This document shows, one piece after another, positions 53,045 to 64,000 of a stretch of DNA of 64,000 nucleotides (positions are counted from its first letter, which is position 1; each line of letters opens with the position of its first letter). The stretch lies in the NCBI GenBank assembly GCA_913056175.1, contig CAJXLM010000009.1, positions 1 to 64,000 on the forward strand, written 5' to 3'. Made by a program: the position numbers and the translations under genes. The DNA comes from an uncultured Opitutia bacterium (GTDB lineage Bacteria; Verrucomicrobiota; Verrucomicrobiia; Opitutales; Puniceicoccaceae). The notes under the pieces are model-generated. The model did not search any database. It was not told where the DNA came from and saw nothing but the letters and a program-made list of their open reading frames with translations.

Positions 53045-54241
53045 CTAACGGGGCACCGCCCGGCTCTGCACCGCCTCCTCGTAGAGCCCCTCGAGGGTCG
53101 CCGCGACCCGGCCGAGGTCGTGGTCGGCGGCGAGCCGGCGGGCCCCGGCGGCAAGGTGGTCGCGGTAATCTGGCTCGGCCAACACCCGCTGCATCGCCTC
53201 GGCGAGGCTCGCCTCATCCTTCGGCTCCACCAGTGCCCCGTTTTCCCCGTCGAGGATCAATTCCGGGATGCCCTTGGCACGCGGCCCGATCAGCGGCAAG
53301 CCGAAGGCCATGGCCTCAAGGAGGCTGATCGGCTGGTTCTCGGTGGTGCTGGCGGTCACGAACACATCCCCCAGCCGGTGGTAGTTCCGGCTGAGCAGCT
53401 CGTGATTCGGGACGGCCCCGGCCAGCTGGATCCGGTCCCCGTGGGGCAGCTCCGCGGCGAGCTCGCGGAGCTCCTCCTCCTGCGGACCCGAGCCGATCAC
53501 CAGCAACCGGGCGTCCGGGGACGCGTCCGCCACCCGGGAGAACGCTTGGAGGACCAGCTCCAGGGATTTCTCCTGCGACACGCGGCCGACGTAGAGGAAG
53601 GTCGGACCCTCCAGACCGAGCTCCCGCCGCCAGGCCCGCACCTCCTCCTCCGGCCGGAGGACCGGCGTGCGGATCCCGTTGCTCACGTTGACCAGCTTGC
53701 ACTTCGCACCGCGCTCCTCCAGGGAGCGATAGACCGCCTGGGAGGGAGTGACCACCGTCTGGCAGCGGTTGTAGAAGCCCACCGAGTAGCGCCAGAGGAG
53801 GTTGCGGGTCCATCGGGTGTTCGGCACCGGGAAGTGCTGGAGGTACTCGGGTTCGGCAAAGAAGGTATGGAAGGTTCCCACCAGGGGCACCCGGCGGATC
53901 CGGGCGAGGGCCAAGCCCTCCCAGCCCGTGCCGAACTCCGTGTGTACATGGATCAGGTCGGGCTCGATCCCCCGAATCTTGCGCCAGGTGGAGAAGAAGG
54001 TCGGAAAGGTCAGGCGGAGCCGGGCGAAGGCGCGGTGGGGGATGGTGATCGGCGTGTCAAAGACCCGGATCTCCGGGTGCAGGTCGGGCACGGGCCCATC
54101 CTTGTCCTTCCGGGAGGGGCGCGGCCGGACGATCGAGACCTCGTGCCCCCGATCCACCAGGGCGTTGGCCTGCTGGAGGATGGCGATCGAGACCCCGGAA
54201 ATGTAGGGATGGAAGCTATCCGAGAAGATACTGATCCGCAT
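53045..54241 (-). CDS. GT4-family glycosyltransferase
   Basis: This 398-residue GT-B enzyme has the N-terminal fold MRISIFSDSFHPYISGVSIA, a GTFHTFF loop, ATP/UDP-type C-domain FLYVGRVSQEKSLELVLQAF and the EX7E motif in ENQPISLLEAMAFGLPLI. It resembles the MgtA/PimB group, which glycosylates diacylglycerol or inositol phospholipids. The donor and acceptor are not certain. ATG 54241 is chosen over a TTG 18 nt upstream. It is divergent from the TPR gene and convergent with the sulfotransferase gene. Confidence 0.88.
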   Translation of the reverse strand: MRISIFSDSFHPYISGVSIAILQQANALVDRGHEVSIVRPRPSRKDKDGPVPDLHPEIRVFDTPITIPHRAFARLRLTFPTFFSTWRKIRGIEPDLIHVHTEFGTGWEGLALARIRRVPLVGTFHTFFAEPEYLQHFPVPNTRWTRNLLWRYSVGFYNRCQTVVTPSQAVYRSLEERGAKCKLVNVSNGIRTPVLRPEEEVRAWRRELGLEGPTFLYVGRVSQEKSLELVLQAFSRVADASPDARLLVIGSGPQEEELRELAAELPHGDRIQLAGAVPNHELLSRNYHRLGDVFVTASTTENQPISLLEAMAFGLPLIGPRAKGIPELILDGENGALVEPKDEASLAEAMQRVLAEPDYRDHLAAGARRLAADHDLGRVAATLEGLYEEAVQSRAVPR

Positions 54242-54410
54242 ACCGCTGCCTGTTCCCAAGGATGAGGCTGTCCTCCGGAGGGTCGATGCAAATCGGGGAG
54301 GCCGCCCCGCCCTTCTCCAGTCTTGCCCGAACCCCTGTGGGTAAGAGAAACTCTAAGGTCCATTTCTCACCCCCCCTCCCCCTTTCTCCCTTTGCCGGTC
54401 CCCGCGACCC

Positions 54411-55814
54411 ATGTCCGACGAGCCCCTCGCCTCCCTCGATCCCCGGTTCCGGCGCCAGCTGGAGAAGGCCCGGCACGCTCTCGCTTCGGGGGAGGCGGAC
54501 ATTGCCGTGGAGATCACCGCGCCTATCCTCCGCCGGCATCCCGGGTGCGTGGAAGCCCGGCGTCTCCACTGGCAGGCTCTCGGCGAGCGGGAGTCGGGCG
54601 GCGGGAAATCCTTCCTCGCCGGCCTCTCCTCCCGACCGTGGCGGCGGCTCGGGCCCGGCCCCCTCCGCCGCGACCCGCGCAAGCTCCTTCGCCAGGCCGA
54701 GGAGTGCATCGCCTCGCAACCGCGGGCACCTCAGGGCCACCGCATGCTGGCCGCGGCGGCGGAAGCGCTGGGCCTGAACCATACCGCTCTCTTCGCCCTC
54801 GAGATCCTTGGCGACCTCCGTCCCGACGACCGGAAAGCCCTGCACCGGCGGGCCTCCCTGCACCTGTCCCTCCAGCAGGCGGAAGCCGCCATCGAGGTAG
54901 CCGAGGCCGCCCTGCGGCAATTCCCCGGCGGGCGCGAGTTCGAGGACGTCCTCCAGGCGGCCTCCGTGGCCGTCTCCCTCGGGGAGGGCCGCCGGTCGGG
55001 GGGCGGCCAACCCGGTGAGCGGTACCCGGCCGCCGCCGGAGCCTCCCCGGAAGACCGGGGCCCCAGTGCCTCCGGCGAGGAGGCGAAGACCGACTCCCCC
55101 GTGGAACGGTTGCGCCGCCGGATCGCCGAGGACCCCGGAGATCCCGAGCCCTATGAACAGCTCGCGGAAGCCCTCGCGGCCCGGGGAAAGTACGGGGAAG
55201 CGCGCGAGAGCCTTGCCCTCGTGCGGGAGTCGACCGGGGGCGCGGCCGACCCCTCCCTCCGGGCCCTCGAACTCACCTACCGGCGCCGCCATCTCGACCG
55301 CCTCGTGGCGGACCGGAGGGCGGAGATGGAAGCGCATCCGGGGGATCCCGTTCGACGGGAGGCATGGGAGAAACAGGTCGCGGAGCGTCGGAAGATCCTC
55401 CTCAAAGAGAGCGGGCACTACCTGCAGGCCCATCCCCACGACCTCGCGGCCCGCGCCGGGTACGGCCACCTGCTTCTCGAGGACGGCCGTTTCGATGAAG
55501 CCATCGAACAGTTCCAGCGGGCCCTGCACCACCCTCCCGTCCGGGTGGACAGCCGCCACGGCCTCGGCCGCGCCTACGCCGGGAAAGGTTTCCACGACCT
55601 GGCGGCGGAGCAGCTCCGGGCCGCCGCGGCCGAGAGCCCCGCACCCACCGAGCAGCGCAAGGCCATCCTCTACGATCTCGCCGACGTGCTCGAGGCCATG
55701 GGCCGCCCGGAGGAGGCAATCGGGCCCCTCAAGGAAATCCACGCCGCGGACATCGGCTACCGCGAAGTGGCCCGCCGGGTGGAGGCCTACTACCGGACCG
55801 GGCCCGAGCGCTAA
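54411..55814 (+). CDS. Tetratricopeptide-repeat protein, function unknown
   Basis: This 467-residue soluble protein lacks a signal peptide. TPR-like helical pairs occur at about 15-60, 100-185, 240-290 and 340-430 (AIEQFQRALHHPPVRVDSRHGLGRAY is one clear unit, cited in part). A disordered Gly/Ser/Pro linker (about 190-225) separates two repeat blocks. It is probably a scaffold. Its stop at 55814 directly abuts the recN stop, so the two convergent genes have no intergenic space. Confidence 0.8.
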   Translation: MSDEPLASLDPRFRRQLEKARHALASGEADIAVEITAPILRRHPGCVEARRLHWQALGERESGGGKSFLAGLSSRPWRRLGPGPLRRDPRKLLRQAEECIASQPRAPQGHRMLAAAAEALGLNHTALFALEILGDLRPDDRKALHRRASLHLSLQQAEAAIEVAEAALRQFPGGREFEDVLQAASVAVSLGEGRRSGGGQPGERYPAAAGASPEDRGPSASGEEAKTDSPVERLRRRIAEDPGDPEPYEQLAEALAARGKYGEARESLALVRESTGGAADPSLRALELTYRRRHLDRLVADRRAEMEAHPGDPVRREAWEKQVAERRKILLKESGHYLQAHPHDLAARAGYGHLLLEDGRFDEAIEQFQRALHHPPVRVDSRHGLGRAYAGKGFHDLAAEQLRAAAAESPAPTEQRKAILYDLADVLEAMGRPEEAIGPLKEIHAADIGYREVARRVEAYYRTGPER

Positions 55815-57506
55815 TCAGGAACCGGATCCGGCGGCCGCGGGCGCTTCCCGCAGCAGCTCTTCCGCATGCTGCCGGGCCGCCGTGGAGGAGCGGTCCCCGA
55901 GCATGCGGGTGATCTCCTCGACGCGCTCCCCACCCCCCGCGGCCAACGGGCGCAGGCGCACCCGGGCCTCGTCGTCCGTGGACTCCTTCTCCACCACGTA
56001 GTGGGCGCGGGCCAGCGAGGCGACCTGGGGCAGGTGGGTAATGGCAAAGACCTGGTTCCCCTCGGCGAGGCGGGACAACTCCCGCCCGATCTCCCGCCCG
56101 ATCTCTCCCCCCACGTTGGCATCGATCTCGTCGAAGACCAGCACCGCCGTCCGGTCGACCTCGGCCAGCACCGTCTTCACCGCGAGGGTCACCCGGGCAA
56201 TCTCCCCGGAGGAAGCCACCTTGGCGAGGGGCAGCGGCACCTGGCCCGCCGTGCCCGAGAAGCGGTACTCGCAGCTCGTGGTGCCCCGGTCGTTCCACGG
56301 CTCCACCGGCTCGACCTCGATGGCGAAACGGGCCTTGCGGAAACCCAGCCGGGCGAGCAACTCCTCCACCCGGCCGGCCAGTTCGCCGGCCGCCGCGCGG
56401 CGGGTCTTCCCGAGGGTTTCCCCCGCCGCCCGCACCGCCACCTCCGCCTCCGCTTCGGCCTTGCCGAGCTCGGCCAGCCGGACCTCCCGATTTCCCTGCG
56501 AGGCAATGCGCTCCTCCATGGCCGCCGCCTTCTCGAGAACCGCCTCCACCGAGCTGCCGTGCTTGCGCCGGAGGGAAAGCCAACCCTGCATCTGGGTTTC
56601 CGTCTCCTCGATCTCGGCCGGATCCGCCTCCAGCAAGCGGCGCAGCCCCTCGAATTCCCCGACCAGGTCGTTCAGCTCGATGAGGAGGGAGTCCAGCCGG
56701 TCGACCAGCGGGCCCGTCTCTCCCGGGGTGATCTCGCGGAGCTTGCCGGCCACCCGGTAGACCTCGGTGAGGCGCTCGGTGGCGCTGGCCGGGCCGGAGA
56801 GATTCTCCTCGAGCACCCGGAGGTAATCGGCGATCTCCCGGACGTGGCGGATCCGCTGGTAGCGCTGTTCGAGATCGGCCAGCCAGTCGGCGGAGAGCGG
56901 CAGCGCCCGGATCTCGTCGATCTGGCCCTGCAGGAAGGCGCGCTCGTCCTCGCCGAGGATGGACTCCCCCTCCAGTTTCTCCCGTTGCCGGCGCAGGTCC
57001 TGCCAGTGGTGGAAGGCCTTCCGGTAGGCGGCGAGTTCCTCCCCGTTGCCGGCGAAGGCATCGAGGAGGTCGACCTGCGCCGCGCGCTGGAAGAGGGCGC
57101 GGGGAGCGTCGCTGCCGTGCAACTCGAGCCAGACCCCGCCGAGGGCGGCGAGCTGGCCGAGCGTGGCCACCTCCCCGTTCACCTGGATTCGCTGGCCCCC
57201 GGCGGCCTGGATCCGACGGCGAAGGACGAGGTTGCCCTCCTCCGTCGCCGGCAGGCCCGCCGCCGCGAGCACTTCATCGAGCCGCTCCGGGTGGGCGAAC
57301 CAGAGGTGCGCCTGCACCTCGCAGGCCTCCGCCCCGTCCCGGATGGCCGAGCGGTCCGCCCGGGCTCCGGCGAGCAGGGAAAGGGCGCCCATGAGGACGC
57401 TCTTGCCCGCCCCGGTTTCCCCGGTGACCGCGGTGAATCCCGGGCCGGCCTCAAGGACCGCCCGGTCAATCAGGGCAAGATTCTCCACCTTCAGGTACTG
57501 CAACAT
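55815..57506 (-). CDS. recN: DNA repair protein RecN
   Basis: This 563-residue SMC-like ATPase of double-strand-break repair has Walker A GETGAGKS (29-36) in FTAVTGETGAGKSVLMGA. Two coiled-coil arms follow (about 150-380), then signature ASSGEIARVTLAVK, Walker B VLVFDEIDANVGG and ITHLPQVAS. Length fits the family. ATG 57506 begins MLQYLKVENLALID; an upstream extension of the frame overlaps the alaS upstream region and is Arg/Gly-rich. Confidence 0.94.
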   Translation of the reverse strand: MLQYLKVENLALIDRAVLEAGPGFTAVTGETGAGKSVLMGALSLLAGARADRSAIRDGAEACEVQAHLWFAHPERLDEVLAAAGLPATEEGNLVLRRRIQAAGGQRIQVNGEVATLGQLAALGGVWLELHGSDAPRALFQRAAQVDLLDAFAGNGEELAAYRKAFHHWQDLRRQREKLEGESILGEDERAFLQGQIDEIRALPLSADWLADLEQRYQRIRHVREIADYLRVLEENLSGPASATERLTEVYRVAGKLREITPGETGPLVDRLDSLLIELNDLVGEFEGLRRLLEADPAEIEETETQMQGWLSLRRKHGSSVEAVLEKAAAMEERIASQGNREVRLAELGKAEAEAEVAVRAAGETLGKTRRAAAGELAGRVEELLARLGFRKARFAIEVEPVEPWNDRGTTSCEYRFSGTAGQVPLPLAKVASSGEIARVTLAVKTVLAEVDRTAVLVFDEIDANVGGEIGREIGRELSRLAEGNQVFAITHLPQVASLARAHYVVEKESTDDEARVRLRPLAAGGGERVEEITRMLGDRSSTAARQHAEELLREAPAAAGSGS

Positions 57507-57772
57507 GGCGGTGCCGCCATGATGGCCCCGCGCACGCTCCCGACCAGCGCAAACTCCCGGGATCCGCCGGTCTCCCCGTCCCGGCAAAGGAGCCGGGGCG
57601 GCTGCGCGCCCGACCCTCCGGCCCGCCTTTCCCGGGCGGCCCGGGCCTCCCGCTGCCCGTGTCGGGAATGGCCGGGCGGCGCCGGCCATCGCCCCGACCG
57701 CCCCGGGGCTGCTGGCGGCACCCCTTTCCCTCCGGGATTGAATCCCGGCCTCCGCTCGGGTTTTCTGGCCGG

Positions 57773-60463
<2,691 letters not shown>

Positions 60464-60481
60464 AACCACAGTATTCCCCTC

Positions 60482-60898
60482 ATGAAAGTGCGTCGCCTGA
60501 CCCTCCCGGCCCTCCTCGCCCTCGCCGTCCTCCTGCCGCTGGTGCCCGCCAGCGCCGACGACACGCCCCTTCCGAAGTTTGCCTTTCTCACCCACGAGGA
60601 CGGTCCCTTCCACTCCGCGATCCGTAGCGCTGAAGTCATGGAGGAGGAGTTCCCCTTCGCCGATTTTCGTCTCGTGGTCGCCGGCGAGGTCCTCCGCTAC
60701 CTCGCCTCCAGCGACCGGGCGGATGCCTGGACCCAGCGAGCGACCCAAGCCGGGATCACCATCGAGGCCTGCGGGCTCTCCCTCCGCGAGGAGCAGATTT
60801 CCGCGGAACAACTGCCGGAGGGCATCACCACGGTGCCGGAGGGCATCATGCGCATGTACCAGCTTGCCCTCCTCGATTACGTCACCCTGAGTCCCTGA
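60482..60898 (+). CDS. Secreted DsrE/DsrF-like protein
   Basis: This 138-residue protein has a signal peptide (about residues 1-25, PASADD) and a DsrE-like fold. VVAGEVLRYLASS and IEACGLSLREEQISAEQLPEGI match the strand-plus-Cys region where DsrE proteins carry a persulfide Cys, and VPEGIMRMYQLALLDYVTL matches the usual end. DsrE-like proteins handle sulfane sulfur. The gene is 18 nt after alaS and precedes accD. The secreted form fits with the thiosulfate genes elsewhere in the window. Confidence 0.75.
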   Translation: MKVRRLTLPALLALAVLLPLVPASADDTPLPKFAFLTHEDGPFHSAIRSAEVMEEEFPFADFRLVVAGEVLRYLASSDRADAWTQRATQAGITIEACGLSLREEQISAEQLPEGITTVPEGIMRMYQLALLDYVTLSP

Positions 60899-60967
60899 GG
60901 ACCCTGCCCCGCGGCGCCCGAAATTCCTCGCCGCCGGACGACCGGAAATCTAGGATCCTCCCCAAGA

Positions 60968-61879
60968 ATGGCGCTCTTCAGCAAACCGCAGTACTCCCGG
61001 GTCACCGTCAACCGGAAGGACATCCCCAAGGGACTCTGGACGAAGTGCCCGCAGTCCGGGGAGATCATCTACAACAAGGAACTCGAGCAGAACTGGATGG
61101 TGGTGCCGAAGAGCGGCTACCATTTCCCCCTCCCCGCCCCCGACCGGATCCGGATGCTCCTCGACGAGAACAGCTGGCGGGAGGAGGATGCCCAACTGCA
61201 GACCCGGGATCCCCTGCAATTCCGCGGGCCGAGCGGGGCCTACCTCGACAAGCTGGCCCAGTACCGGAAGAAGACCGGTCTTGAGGAGGCGGTCCTCACC
61301 GGGCACGGGACTCTCGGGGGCCTGCGCCTCCACCTCGCGGTCATGGATTTCCGCTTCCTCGGGGCCTCCATGGGCTCGGTGGTCGGGGAACGGATCACGC
61401 GGGCGATCGAGCGGGCCTGCGAGGAGGGTGCTCCCATGGTCATCGTGTCCACTTCCGGGGGCGCCCGTATGTACGAGGGTATTCTCTCCCTCATGCAAAT
61501 GGCCAAGACCAGCGCGGCCCTCGGCAAGCTGCGGGAGGCCGGCCAGCCCTACATCTCCGTGCTGACCAACCCGACCATGGCCGGGGTCATGGCCAGCTTT
61601 GCCTCCCTCGGCGACGTCATCCTCGCCGAGCCCGGGGCGCTCATCGGTTTTGCCGGGCCGCGGGTGATCAAGGAAACCACCCAGCAGGACCTCCCACCGG
61701 GTTTCCAGACTTCCGAGTTCCTCCTCGAGCACGGGCTCATCGACCAGATCGTGCACCGCGCGGAGATGCGGGACCGGTTGGAAAATCTCCTGCGCCTCCT
61801 CGGCGCCCGCCCGGCGCGCCCGCCCGCCGCACCGAAGCCGGAAGAAAAAACCTCCCCCACGGAAAGCACCCGCTCATGA
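60968..61879 (+). CDS. accD: Acetyl-CoA carboxylase carboxyltransferase beta subunit lacking an intact zinc ribbon
   Basis: This 303-residue subunit transfers carboxyl from biotin to acetyl-CoA with AccA. The crotonase-like core is complete: [44 protein letters not shown] and [12 protein letters not shown]. The N-terminal zinc ribbon, normally four Cys, reads Cys27, Ser30, Val46, Ser49, so it cannot bind zinc in the usual way, although the surrounding sequence ([20 protein letters not shown]) is conserved. The stop overlaps the FAH-family gene by 4 nt. Confidence 0.93.
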   Translation: MALFSKPQYSRVTVNRKDIPKGLWTKCPQSGEIIYNKELEQNWMVVPKSGYHFPLPAPDRIRMLLDENSWREEDAQLQTRDPLQFRGPSGAYLDKLAQYRKKTGLEEAVLTGHGTLGGLRLHLAVMDFRFLGASMGSVVGERITRAIERACEEGAPMVIVSTSGGARMYEGILSLMQMAKTSAALGKLREAGQPYISVLTNPTMAGVMASFASLGDVILAEPGALIGFAGPRVIKETTQQDLPPGFQTSEFLLEHGLIDQIVHRAEMRDRLENLLRLLGARPARPPAAPKPEEKTSPTESTRS

Positions 61880-62700
61880 TTCTGGCCCGACTGCAGACCG
61901 ATACCGGAGAGATCCGCTGCGTGTACCGCGGTGAGGACGGGGCGTGGTACCGCCTGAGCGGGACCAGCCTCCTCGAGCCCGGCGAGCCCACCGGGGTCCG
62001 CCAGTACGAGGGTACCCTCCTCGCCCCGGTCGATCCGGTCTGCATCTACGGCATCGGTATGAACGACCGGGACCACGCCGCGGAGATCGGCCGGCCCGTC
62101 CCCGAGGAGCCGGTCGTCTTCATGAAGGCACCGAGCGCCCTCCAGCATCCGGAACAGCCCATCCGGCTCCCCCAGCCGGACCAGACGGAGGCGGTCGACT
62201 TCGAGGCGGAGCTGGCCGTCGTCATCGGGCGGCGGGCCCGCGACCTCACCCGGGAGGAAGCCCTCCTCCACGTGGCCGGGTTCACCTGCGCGAACGACGT
62301 AAGCGCCCGCAACTGGCAGGGACCGCGCGGGGGCGGACAGTTCTGCCGGGCCAAGACCTTCGACACCTTCTGTCCGCTCGGACCGGTTCTCGTGACCCCG
62401 GAGTCCCTGCGCGACCCCGGTGACCTCCCCGTGATCAGCCGGGTCAACGGCGAGACCATGCAGTCCGGTTCGACCCGCAACCAGATCTTCGACGTGCCCG
62501 AGCTGCTCCACCGGCTCAGCCAGGACACCACCCTCGAGCCGGGAACGGTCGTCCTCACCGGCACCCCTCCGGGCGTGGGCTGGGCCCGTTCGCCCGAGCG
62601 CTTCCTCCGGCCCGGCGACATTGTCGAGGTGGAAATTCCCCGCATCGGCATCCTCTCCAATCCCGTCCTCGGACCGGACGAGATCCCGGGGCAGGGCTAG
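61876..62700 (+). CDS. Fumarylacetoacetate hydrolase (FAH) family protein
   Basis: This 274-residue cytosolic protein has the FAH metal triad in [12 protein letters not shown] (Glu110, Glu112) and [11 protein letters not shown] (Asp141), with a Lys in [15 protein letters not shown] and the [18 protein letters not shown] oxyanion region. The family includes hydratases, decarboxylases and acylpyruvases. [14 protein letters not shown] is typical of the FAHD1/2 branch. Translational coupling to accD may be only an operon convenience. The substrate is unknown. Confidence 0.87.
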   Translation: MILARLQTDTGEIRCVYRGEDGAWYRLSGTSLLEPGEPTGVRQYEGTLLAPVDPVCIYGIGMNDRDHAAEIGRPVPEEPVVFMKAPSALQHPEQPIRLPQPDQTEAVDFEAELAVVIGRRARDLTREEALLHVAGFTCANDVSARNWQGPRGGGQFCRAKTFDTFCPLGPVLVTPESLRDPGDLPVISRVNGETMQSGSTRNQIFDVPELLHRLSQDTTLEPGTVVLTGTPPGVGWARSPERFLRPGDIVEVEIPRIGILSNPVLGPDEIPGQG

Positions 62701-62788
62701 GGCGGGGACAACCGGGGCGACCGCGGAACGACTGCCCGTGTCGTCCGGGACAGCGGGCCGCCGGCGACCGCGTCCACCGGGCGCCGCC

Positions 62789-64000
62789 TCAGTGCCGGAA
62801 GTGGCGGGCCCCGGTGAAGATCATGGCCATGCCGGCTTCGTCCGCGGCCGCGATCACTTCCTCGTCGCGCCGCGATCCCCCCGGCTGGATGGCCGCGGTG
62901 GCCCCGGCGGCGGCCGCCGCCTGCAGGCCATCGGCAAAGGGGAAGAACGCATCGGAGGCGACCACTGATCCCTCGAGGGAGAGCCCGGCCTCCGCGGCCT
63001 TCCAGACCGCGATGCGCGAGCTGTCCACCCGCGACATCTGGCCGGCCCCGATCCCGAGGGTCCGCTCGCCGCGGCCGTAGACGATGGCGTTCGACTTGAC
63101 GTGCTTGACGACCTTCCAGGCAAAGCGGAGGCCGGTCCACTCCTCCTCGGTGGGTCCCCGACGGGTGACCACCTGGAACGATTCCGAGGGGGGGGTCCGC
63201 TGGTCGCGGTCCTGGACGAGCAGGCCTCCCGCCACGGAGCGGAGGTCGCGGAGGGCATCGGCCCGGAGGGCGCTGCGGGCGACCAGCAGGCGCAGGTTCT
63301 TCCTCTCCGCAAGGACCGCGCGGGCCTCCTCGTCGAAATCGGGGGCGAGAATGAGTTCGGCAAAAAGGCCATCCATCCGTCGCGCCAGCTCGCCGCTGAC
63401 GGTCTGGCTGACCGCGATGATTCCGCCGAAGGCGGACTGCCGGTCGGTGGCGAGGGCCGCCTCCCAGGCGTCCTCCACCCGGTCGGCGGACGCCACCCCG
63501 CACGGATTGGTGTGCTTGAGGATGGCCACCGAGGGCACCTCGAACTCCCCGATGAGAAAGGCCGCCGCGGAGAGGTCGAGGATGTTGTTGTAGCTGAGCT
63601 CCTTGCCCTGGAGCTGCTCGAAGAGATCGAAGAAGCCCGCCCCGTAGAGCGCGGCCTGTTGGTGCGGGTTTTCCCCGTAGCGGAGGGAGAGCGCCCGCGG
63701 CTCCTCGACCGTCAGCGTCCGTGGGAATCCGGAGAGGGAAAGGAGGTCGGGCTCGAGGGTGGACCCGGCCAGGTTTTCCTCGAGGTAATCCGCGACCGCC
63801 CGGTCGTAGCCCTGCGTGTGCCGGAAGACCTTGGCGGCGAGCCGGCGGCGCAATTGGCGCAGCTCTTCCTCCCCGCCCCGGGCAAGCGTGGCCAGAACCT
63901 CCTCGTAGTCGGTCGGCTCGCAGATCACGGTGACCGCGTCGGCGTTCTTGGCAGCACTGCGGAGAAGGGTCGGGCCACCGATGTCGATGTTCTCGATCGC
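62789..64000 (-). CDS. purH: Bifunctional AICAR formyltransferase/IMP cyclohydrolase PurH (N-terminus outside window)
   Basis: The last 403 residues of PurH are present and the frame runs off the right edge. It enters within the IMP cyclohydrolase domain ([19 protein letters not shown]) and continues through the complete AICAR transformylase domain, with catalytic Lys-His in [44 protein letters not shown] and the terminal [17 protein letters not shown]. It catalyses the last two steps of purine synthesis. It is convergent with the FAH-family gene. Confidence 0.95.
   Translation of the reverse strand, partial: AIENIDIGGPTLLRSAAKNADAVTVICEPTDYEEVLATLARGGEEELRQLRRRLAAKVFRHTQGYDRAVADYLEENLAGSTLEPDLLSLSGFPRTLTVEEPRALSLRYGENPHQQAALYGAGFFDLFEQLQGKELSYNNILDLSAAAFLIGEFEVPSVAILKHTNPCGVASADRVEDAWEAALATDRQSAFGGIIAVSQTVSGELARRMDGLFAELILAPDFDEEARAVLAERKNLRLLVARSALRADALRDLRSVAGGLLVQDRDQRTPPSESFQVVTRRGPTEEEWTGLRFAWKVVKHVKSNAIVYGRGERTLGIGAGQMSRVDSSRIAVWKAAEAGLSLEGSVVASDAFFPFADGLQAAAAAGATAAIQPGGSRRDEEVIAAADEAGMAMIFTGARHFRH

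Overview
This is a 64 kb stretch of a dense, high-GC bacterial chromosome, cut at both ends: a transposase tail on the left and purH on the right. The best taxonomic guess is Verrucomicrobiota, class Opitutia. This rests on family resemblance I recall (an Opitutia-style REP-associated transposase relative, an AccD without its zinc ribbon, a secreted thioredoxin with a GSDWCxWC active site) and was not computed. Two unrelated betaine-type ABC importers, an EmrE-like SMR protein and a metabolite:H+ symporter suggest a saline or osmotically variable habitat. Most start codons lack a Shine-Dalgarno sequence and follow pyrimidine-rich leaders; hpf and the first SDR gene are clear exceptions.

Layout. 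1-0.9 kb: two broken transposase genes (IS256-like, IS1182/IS5-like). 1.6-7.6 kb: an SDR oxidoreductase, then an export operon (HlyD adaptor, tandem-ATPase/permease fusion, second permease). 8-14.9 kb: proX-proW-proV, followed by an ATP-grasp ligase translationally coupled to a CocE/NonD serine hydrolase. 14.9-16.2 kb: noncoding DNA with a ~400-bp tandem repeat. 16.2-19 kb: GNAT, AzlCD and an MHS symporter. 20-23.9 kb: an aaeX-aaeA-aaeB-like efflux operon whose last gene fuses a FUSC inner-membrane protein to an outer-membrane TolC-type lipoprotein. 24-30 kb: alcohol dehydrogenase, an orphan protein, ribosome hibernation factor, SDR, miaA and folD. 30.2-34 kb: hemN, a degenerate Y1-transposase relative bounded by direct repeats, and ogt. 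34.4-41.6 kb: acyltransferase-3, a four-gene OpuC-type importer, ChrA and SMR. 41.6-44.6 kb: envelope thiol and folding genes (VKOR-DsbA fusion, thioredoxin, cyclophilin). 44.7-48.2 kb: mutY and a thiosulfate transport/sulfurtransferase pair. 49-64 kb: housekeeping genes (valS, Hsp15, recN, alaS, accD, purH) mixed with a sulfotransferase, a glycosyltransferase, a TPR protein, a DsrE-like protein and an FAH-family enzyme.

Themes. Both betaine importers carry a strong hairpin 17-22 nt after the binding-protein gene, so binding protein is probably made in excess over permease. The efflux operon appears to encode all three envelope layers of a pump, two of them in one polypeptide. Several housekeeping enzymes deviate at textbook residues: FolD lacks the catalytic Lys and Asp, AccD lacks three of four zinc cysteines, and the Y1-type protein lacks its HUH motif. 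No tRNA, rRNA, CRISPR array or prophage was recognised.
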